NCBI GenBank assembly: GCA_964526475.1
Contig: CAZGKF010000023.1
Location: forward strand, 1 to 44,540
Direction of reading: 5' to 3'
DNA length: 44,540 nucleotides
Origin: CAYVTV01 sp964526475
GTDB taxonomy: Bacteria; Bacteroidota; Bacteroidia; Bacteroidales; GCA-2748055
Made by a program: the position numbers and the translations under genes. The first letter of the stretch is position 1, and each line of letters starts with the position of its first letter. Of the stretch, positions 39,220-44,540 are shown piece by piece. Under the pieces are notes generated by a model, which was not told the origin of the DNA, did no database searches, and was given only the letters and a program-made list of their open reading frames with translations.

Positions 39220-42200
39220 ATGAAAAAACTCAAAAATGAATGGATTAATTCTTCACGGGAAAATGCCCATAAAAAGTATTTTCCTATGTTGAGATTTACG
39301 GGCACCTTGCTTGTATTTATCCTGTGTTTCTCCCACCTCAATGCTTTACCGGGAATAAAACAGGATGGTTATAAGCTTACCGGTAAAGTTACAGAAGTTT
39401 CAGGAGTCCCTCTACCTGGCGTTAATGTTTTTGTTGAGGGAACCACCATTGGAACAATAACCGATGCTAACGGTAGTTTCAGTCTTACTGTACCCGGTTC
39501 TGAATCTGTCCTGGTTTTCTCCTTTGTTGGCTATGCAAAGCAGATTGTTCCAGTTGAGGGAAGAACAATTATTAACGTACTCCTTGAAACCGAATACCGG
39601 GCACTTGAGGAAGTGGTGGTTGTTGGCTATGGTTACAAATTAAAAGAAGAACTTACCGGTGCCGTTTCTACAGTTACCAGTGAGCAACTGACTTTAACCA
39701 GTAATTCCGGAGTAATAAGCCGTCTTCAGGGGCAAGTGGCCGGAGTTACAGTATCCAATTCAAATCTTCCCGGGGGTGGCGGAGTATTACGCGTTCGCGG
39801 AATAGGAACAATTAACTCTCCCGAACCATTGTATGTAATTGATGGTGTTCCCACCGGACCCGGAACCAATATTAATCCGAATGATGTTGAATCTATTTCC
39901 ATACTTAAGGATGCTTCTTCCGCCGCAATTTACGGAACAAGAGGAGCAAACGGTGTTATTATTATTACCACAAAACGGGGTAAGGCAGGAACAGCCCCAT
40001 CCATAACATTTAATGCGACCAGGGGCTTGTCCAGGGCTGATCATTTATATGATCTTTGCAATACTCAGGAACATGCTGAACTAAAATGGCTTATTTTTAA
40101 TAACAGGGGAGTGGCTCCCAGTCATCCTCAGTACGGTTCAGGCGCTACACCGGTAATACCTGATTATATAAGACCGGCAGGAGCCATGGAAGGTGACCCC
40201 AGTGTAGATCCTGCCCTGTATAATTATCCCGATTATCTGATCCAGAAAGCCAATAAAGAAGGTACCGACTGGTTAGACGAAATTTCTCAGACAGGGATAA
40301 GAGATGAATATGATATCTCGATTACAGGAGGCACGGAAAACGTTACCTATGCCACTTCAGCCAGTTATTTGAATGAAGAAGGTATGATGATCCATACCGG
40401 ATTCGACCGCTTCACATTCCGGAATAATACGGATGCAAGATTATCGAAATGGATTAAAGTAGGGCAATCCATTAATGTATCCCGGTCACAGACCAAAGGA
40501 TCCCGGTATGACAACAGTGAAATGGGTCCTGTTGCATATGGTTCTGCCATACTTCCTATCATCCCGGTATACGACATATACGGGAATTTTGCAGGAACAG
40601 GGTCAGCCGGGTTAGGTACCGGGCAAAATATTGTTGCCGAATTATACAGGGCGAGGAATCAATATGGAAGAAATTCCCGCATTCTTGGTAATGTATTCGG
40701 CGATGTAACCATCACGGACGGGCTGGTATTCCGGTCACTTCTAGGCTATAATTACAGCAATGGCAATAGCAGAAGTTATAAATTGACGAATCCGGAAGCA
40801 TTTCTTTACTTCACGGAAGCTTCATATTATCAAGGTTCTAATGAGGCATTTCAGTGGAACTGGTCCAATACTTTGCAGTTCGAAAGAATATTTGCAGATA
40901 TTCATAAGATCGAAGCCATCGTGGGTACCGAATCTATTGAGAGCCGATATGAATCCATGAACGCAAGCAGAACAGGATATTTTTCTGAAGATGAGAAATA
41001 TATGCGGCTCAGCTCAGGCGAGATTGAGATGACAAATAGCGGTGATGGATGGGAATGGGCTCTATTTTCGGTGTTTGGACGATTGAATTACAGTTTGATG
41101 GAAAAATACTTATTTGAAGCAACGGTTCGGCGTGACGGTTCATCAAGATTCGGATCCGGGAACCGGTATGCTACATTCCCTGCTTTTTCAGGAGCCTGGG
41201 TAATTTCATCCGAATCCTTCATGGACGGCACGGAAAACTGGCTCAATTTCCTTAAACTGCGCCTTGGATGGGGTAAATCAGGAAATGACAATATCGGTAA
41301 CTATAACATATATTCAACATTCGGTGCGAAATCCAATTGGACGAACCTCTCCTCCTATCCTATGACAGGTAGCAACAACTCTTCAGTTTCCGGATTTATA
41401 CCGCTTGCTTTCGGAAACCCAACTGTAACATGGGAAAGTACTACCACTCTGAACCTTGGCCTTGATGCTTATTTATTAAATAATACCATAAATATGGGCA
41501 TTGATGTCTGGGAGAGAAATACAGATGATATGTTGTACAGGATCGGTGTCCCGTCCGTTGGAGGAGTAGGCTCTCATCCTTTCGTTAATATAGGCCAGAT
41601 GAGAAACAGAGGTTTTGACCTTGAGTTAGGCTACAGAAACACGGCAATAGCTGGAAAACTGAGGTATAGCGCTAATCTGGTATTATCCCGCTATGTGAAT
41701 GAGATTGTTAAGTTGACGGATAATGTTGAAGAAACAATTATTACAGGTTCAAACAGACAGTTTAATTATCTCCGAGCCACAAAAGGAACCGCTTTCCCTG
41801 AATTCTACGGGTATATTGCAGATGGTTTCTTTGAAACCCAGCAGGAGGTTGATGACCACCCGGCAGCATTTGGAACCGGGGGCACCTATAACGCTCTTGG
41901 CAGGGTGAAATTCCGCAACCTGAATGATGACAATGTAATTGATGCGAATGATATGACCTATATCGGGAATCCGCACCCTGATCTGACAGGTGGTATGAAT
42001 ATTGAACTGGGCTATGGAAACTTTGATCTCAGCATACTTCTATATGGAAGTTACGGCAATGAAATCATTCATTATGCCAAACGTCCAAATGAATATTCTC
42101 TGGGGAATGCCAACAGCGTTAAAGACAGGCTATATAAATCCTGGGGTAGTCCGTATCTGAACGGTGATAACAGCAAAGCTACCATTGCCATTGCCGACGA

Positions 42201-42480
42201 TAATACGGGTTCAGAACAGCCTTCAACCCTTTTTGTTGAAGACGGTTCCTACCTGAGGGTTAAAACTATCATGTTAAGTTATAATGTTCCAAACTCTCTC
42301 GCCAGTAAATTAACCATGAAAGGCCTTCGCGTTTATACGCAGCTAACCAATCCTTTGACTTTCACCAAATATACAGGCCTTGATCCTGACCTGAATGCAA
42401 GCGGCTATGGAATGGGGATTGACAGAGGAACCTGGCCTACGATCAGGCAGGTGATCTTCGGATTATCCCTGAATTTATAA
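39220..42480 (+). CDS. SusC-like TonB-dependent outer-membrane glycan transporter
   Basis: A 1086-residue SusC/RagA family protein. After a signal region (~residues 25-42, GTLLVFILCFSHLNALP) there is a carboxypeptidase-D-like regulatory domain (52-125, LTGKVTEVSGVPLPGVNVFV), then the TonB-box-like EVVVVGYG (131-138), the plug (~145-265; VAGVTVSNSNLPGGGGVLRVRGIGTI, PLYVIDGVP, ILKDASSAAIYGTRGANGVIIITTKRG), and the 22-strand barrel ending in FGLSLNL. It imports oligosaccharides together with the SusD-like protein encoded 37 bases downstream. The N-terminus is somewhat long; a start at the Met at residue 23 is also possible. It is expressed from the operator E promoter. Confidence 0.97.
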   Translation: MKKLKNEWINSSRENAHKKYFPMLRFTGTLLVFILCFSHLNALPGIKQDGYKLTGKVTEVSGVPLPGVNVFVEGTTIGTITDANGSFSLTVPGSESVLVFSFVGYAKQIVPVEGRTIINVLLETEYRALEEVVVVGYGYKLKEELTGAVSTVTSEQLTLTSNSGVISRLQGQVAGVTVSNSNLPGGGGVLRVRGIGTINSPEPLYVIDGVPTGPGTNINPNDVESISILKDASSAAIYGTRGANGVIIITTKRGKAGTAPSITFNATRGLSRADHLYDLCNTQEHAELKWLIFNNRGVAPSHPQYGSGATPVIPDYIRPAGAMEGDPSVDPALYNYPDYLIQKANKEGTDWLDEISQTGIRDEYDISITGGTENVTYATSASYLNEEGMMIHTGFDRFTFRNNTDARLSKWIKVGQSINVSRSQTKGSRYDNSEMGPVAYGSAILPIIPVYDIYGNFAGTGSAGLGTGQNIVAELYRARNQYGRNSRILGNVFGDVTITDGLVFRSLLGYNYSNGNSRSYKLTNPEAFLYFTEASYYQGSNEAFQWNWSNTLQFERIFADIHKIEAIVGTESIESRYESMNASRTGYFSEDEKYMRLSSGEIEMTNSGDGWEWALFSVFGRLNYSLMEKYLFEATVRRDGSSRFGSGNRYATFPAFSGAWVISSESFMDGTENWLNFLKLRLGWGKSGNDNIGNYNIYSTFGAKSNWTNLSSYPMTGSNNSSVSGFIPLAFGNPTVTWESTTTLNLGLDAYLLNNTINMGIDVWERNTDDMLYRIGVPSVGGVGSHPFVNIGQMRNRGFDLELGYRNTAIAGKLRYSANLVLSRYVNEIVKLTDNVEETIITGSNRQFNYLRATKGTAFPEFYGYIADGFFETQQEVDDHPAAFGTGGTYNALGRVKFRNLNDDNVIDANDMTYIGNPHPDLTGGMNIELGYGNFDLSILLYGSYGNEIIHYAKRPNEYSLGNANSVKDRLYKSWGSPYLNGDNSKATIAIADDNTGSEQPSTLFVEDGSYLRVKTIMLSYNVPNSLASKLTMKGLRVYTQLTNPLTFTKYTGLDPDLNASGYGMGIDRGTWPTIRQVIFGLSLNL

Positions 42481-42517
42481 TTCTTTTAAACTATTTATAA
42501 AATAAAAATAAAATATT

Positions 42518-44296
42518 ATGAAAAAGCTATTTTATAAAATAATCATTCTGCTTTCCATGGTAATATTGTTTTCCTGTTCCGAGGATTTCCTTGTCAGGGA
42601 ACCCATTTCATCTTTGGCAGAAACTGTTTTTTATAACGAAAAAGGACTCGATGCTTTGCTTGTCGGCACCTATGCTATAATAAGCAATTCCTATGAGGGG
42701 GGGTTCAGGTATGGACATACGCCCACAAACTGGGTATATGGTTCGGTTTGCGCTGATGATGGTTATAAAGGCTCTGACGCCGGTGATATTCAGCCTGTTC
42801 ATGAAATGGAAACCTGGCAAACTTTGCCAACAAACCCATATTTGAAAGAGAAATGGGTATGGGCTTTCAATGGAGTTACACGGGCAAACAATATTCTTAG
42901 GATATTGAAAGGGACGACTGACATTATTCCTGCAAAAGCTGTTCAGATTGAGGCTGAAGCACGGTGGCTCAGGGCCTTCTACAATTTCGAAGCATGGCTG
43001 GTATTTAAAAATATACCTATCATTACGGAAGAAACAACCGAACCCAAGAAAGTGCCCAATGATGTGGATATACTACCACATATTATAGCAGACCTTACTT
43101 TCGCGATGAACAATCTTCCGCCAGATCAGGCAGAGCCGGCCAGACCCACCAAATATGCAGCCATGGCCGTCGCTGCAAGAGCATACATGCAGGAGCTGAT
43201 GTATGACGAAGCAAAACCCCTGCTCGATAATATTATTGGCTCGGGAAAATATAGCCTCATGAACAGCTACCATGATAATTTCAATATCCCAAATAATAAT
43301 AATGCGGAGTCAATTTATGAATTACAACATGCTGTCAACGATGGCGCCAACCAGTCCACCAATGGCAGCGCAGGTATCGGTATATGCTGGCCAATGTTGG
43401 ATTTTGTGGGTAACTCACATGCCCACCAGACATCCCAGAATCTTGTAAATGCCTTTAAAGTGGATGCTGAAGGGCTGCCAATGTTTACCACTTTTAATGA
43501 TGTTGACCTGAAAAACGATATGGGAATAAAATCGGATGAGGTCTTTGAGCCGTTCACGGATGAAATTGACCCACGGCTTGACTGGACAACCGGGCGCAGG
43601 GGAATTCCATTTTTTGACTGGGGGGTTTACAGAGGACAGGGAACCATTAAAGACCAGGGAAACGGAGGCCCATATTCACCTAGTAAAAAGTTTTATTTCT
43701 ATAAAAGTGAAGTTGGAACATATACTACAACTACAGGGTGGCAGCGTGGTATTAATGCCAATAACCACAGAATCTACCGCTTATCCCACATCCTGTTATG
43801 GAGGGCTGAGATCCATGCATTTGAGAATGAACTTGATCAGGCCGAGGCTCTGGTTAACCAGATAAGGAACCGCGCTGGAAACCAGGTTGTTATGGGACGG
43901 ATTACAACTTACGTGCTCCCTGTTACGGTTATGCCGTATAATCTCGATGTAGATTTTGACCTGCCGGCTGCAAACTATAAAGTTTCTCCTTATCCCACCG
44001 GAACTTTTGCTGCACAGGGTAAAGCTTATGCAATGAGAGCTGTACAATGGGAAAACAGACTTGAGTTCGGACAGGAAGGTTTGCGTTTCTTTGATCTCAG
44101 AAGATGGGACCAGCTGCCTGCTGACCTGAATTCCATGCCAATGATCACGACTCTGAATAATTATGCAACAAATGATCTCAGGGTCAGAACAATTATGACC
44201 GGAGCATTGTTTACAGAGAGATCAAAATACTGGCCTATACCTCAGTCTCAGCTTGATTTGCAACCAGGGGTATTACAACAAAATCCGCTATATTAG
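42518..44296 (+). CDS. SusD/RagB-like surface glycan-binding lipoprotein
   Basis: A 592-residue lipoprotein (lipobox LFSC, Cys20) that caps the SusC-like transporter and binds the glycan at the cell surface. FLVREPISSLAETVFYNEKGLDALLVGTYAII is the usual N-terminal SusD segment; EAEARWLRAFYNFEAWLVFKNIPIITEET and AAMAVAARAYMQELMYDEAKPLLDNII are the helical repeats; ENRLEFGQEGLRFFDLRRWDQLP followed by YWPIPQSQLDLQPGVLQQNP is the classical C-terminus. The length is slightly above the family average. It follows susC-like by 37 bases and is ended by a strong terminator. Confidence 0.97.
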   Translation: MKKLFYKIIILLSMVILFSCSEDFLVREPISSLAETVFYNEKGLDALLVGTYAIISNSYEGGFRYGHTPTNWVYGSVCADDGYKGSDAGDIQPVHEMETWQTLPTNPYLKEKWVWAFNGVTRANNILRILKGTTDIIPAKAVQIEAEARWLRAFYNFEAWLVFKNIPIITEETTEPKKVPNDVDILPHIIADLTFAMNNLPPDQAEPARPTKYAAMAVAARAYMQELMYDEAKPLLDNIIGSGKYSLMNSYHDNFNIPNNNNAESIYELQHAVNDGANQSTNGSAGIGICWPMLDFVGNSHAHQTSQNLVNAFKVDAEGLPMFTTFNDVDLKNDMGIKSDEVFEPFTDEIDPRLDWTTGRRGIPFFDWGVYRGQGTIKDQGNGGPYSPSKKFYFYKSEVGTYTTTTGWQRGINANNHRIYRLSHILLWRAEIHAFENELDQAEALVNQIRNRAGNQVVMGRITTYVLPVTVMPYNLDVDFDLPAANYKVSPYPTGTFAAQGKAYAMRAVQWENRLEFGQEGLRFFDLRRWDQLPADLNSMPMITTLNNYATNDLRVRTIMTGALFTERSKYWPIPQSQLDLQPGVLQQNPLY

Positions 44297-44328
44297 TTTC
44301 AGTTTCGTTTAAGTTTAATTTTCTTATG

Positions 44329-44363
44329 AAAAAGCGGGTGCGTATAATACGCCCCGCTTTTTT
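44329..44363 (+). terminator. Rho-independent terminator after the SusD gene
   Basis: AAAAAGCGGG-T-GCGTAT pairs with ATACGC-CCCGCTTTTT across a one-base loop with a single unpaired base, giving a 16-bp stem that ends in a T run. It lies 33 bases after the SusD stop. Confidence 0.88.
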
Positions 44364-44392
44364 GATAAATATAAAATATCTGTCTTATCCTT

Positions 44393-44540
44393 ATGAAATG
44401 GAACTTAATATGGAGAATTTCTGTATTTTTCCTTCTTTCCAGCAAAAATAACGAACTCCATTGTTTCATCAATTCATGAAATCATCAGGGTATTCGCCTG
44501 AAGTTAAGATGAACTTCCTCAAACATTGGGTAAACGGAAA
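44393..44540 (+). pseudogene. FGE-like (SUMF1) domain gene fragment, frameshifted, cut by right edge
   Basis: In one frame FHQFMKSSGYSPEVKMNF followed by LKHWVNGK (up to 44540) closely matches FKEFLDRSGYEPGLSENF and LKHWINGK of the FGE-like domain encoded at 23858-26035. Just upstream another frame gives KITNS, corresponding to PVTNT of that domain, so about one base has been gained or lost near 44460. A short leader MKWNLIWRISVFFLLSS from ATG 44393 could be a signal start but stops soon. The gene seems broken at its start, or the true start lies in an unusual position. Confidence 0.5.

Overview
The window is a piece of a Bacteroidota (Bacteroidetes) chromosome. The signs are a SusC/SusD outer-membrane glycan importer pair, many secreted lipoproteins with Bacteroidota-type lipobox signal peptides, promoters of the TTTG/TAnnTTTG type, weak ribosome binding sites and AT-rich spacers. 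It reads as one large glycan-utilisation locus (PUL), dominated by sulfatases, with a linked cytoplasmic sugar-breakdown operon. No rRNA, tRNA or CRISPR was seen.

Layout. 1-768: the N-terminal part of an insertion-sequence transposase running off the left edge. 989-8236: three S1-type sulfatase lipoproteins, an isomerase remnant and an M14 zinc peptidase. 8266-12257: a leftward unit of two beta-propeller (VCBS/FG-GAP) proteins and an EF-hand lipoprotein, with an antitoxin scrap at its tail. 13069-21945: a rightward stretch with a sulfamidase-like sulfatase, a TIM-barrel isomerase, two more propeller proteins (one frameshifted), a free-standing copy of a domain that is also fused to an earlier propeller, an MFS transporter and a fifth sulfatase. 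22153-27100: a leftward group with a glycosidase-like protein, a TIM-barrel protein fused to a formylglycine-generating-enzyme-like domain, and a beta-rich lipoprotein. 27303-37582: a tightly packed leftward operon of ten metabolic genes (E1alpha, E1beta, class II aldolase, E2, HAD phosphatase, small transaldolase, PfkB kinase, fucose-isomerase-like protein, Gfo/Idh oxidoreductase, TIM-barrel isomerase). 37926-38642: a GntR/UTRA repressor-type regulator. 39220-44296: SusC and SusD, a strong terminator, and the damaged start of another FGE-like gene.

How it may work together (inference): SusC/D import a sulfated glycan; five periplasmic or surface sulfatases, a peptidase, the propeller proteins and the glycosidase-like proteins strip and cut it; the MFS protein takes up the monomer; the ten-gene operon isomerises, phosphorylates and cleaves it. 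The strongest new signal is a shared 15-bp near-palindrome (GTGCGTTAACGTTAT, core CGTTAACG) found five times, each in a promoter region, including both promoters flanking the GntR gene. It would join the locus into one GntR-controlled regulon. The substrate is not evident: the sulfatases look like glycosaminoglycan sulfatases, but no glycosaminoglycan lyase or any other recognised backbone-cutting enzyme is visible, so the propeller proteins and the novel domain are the candidates to test.
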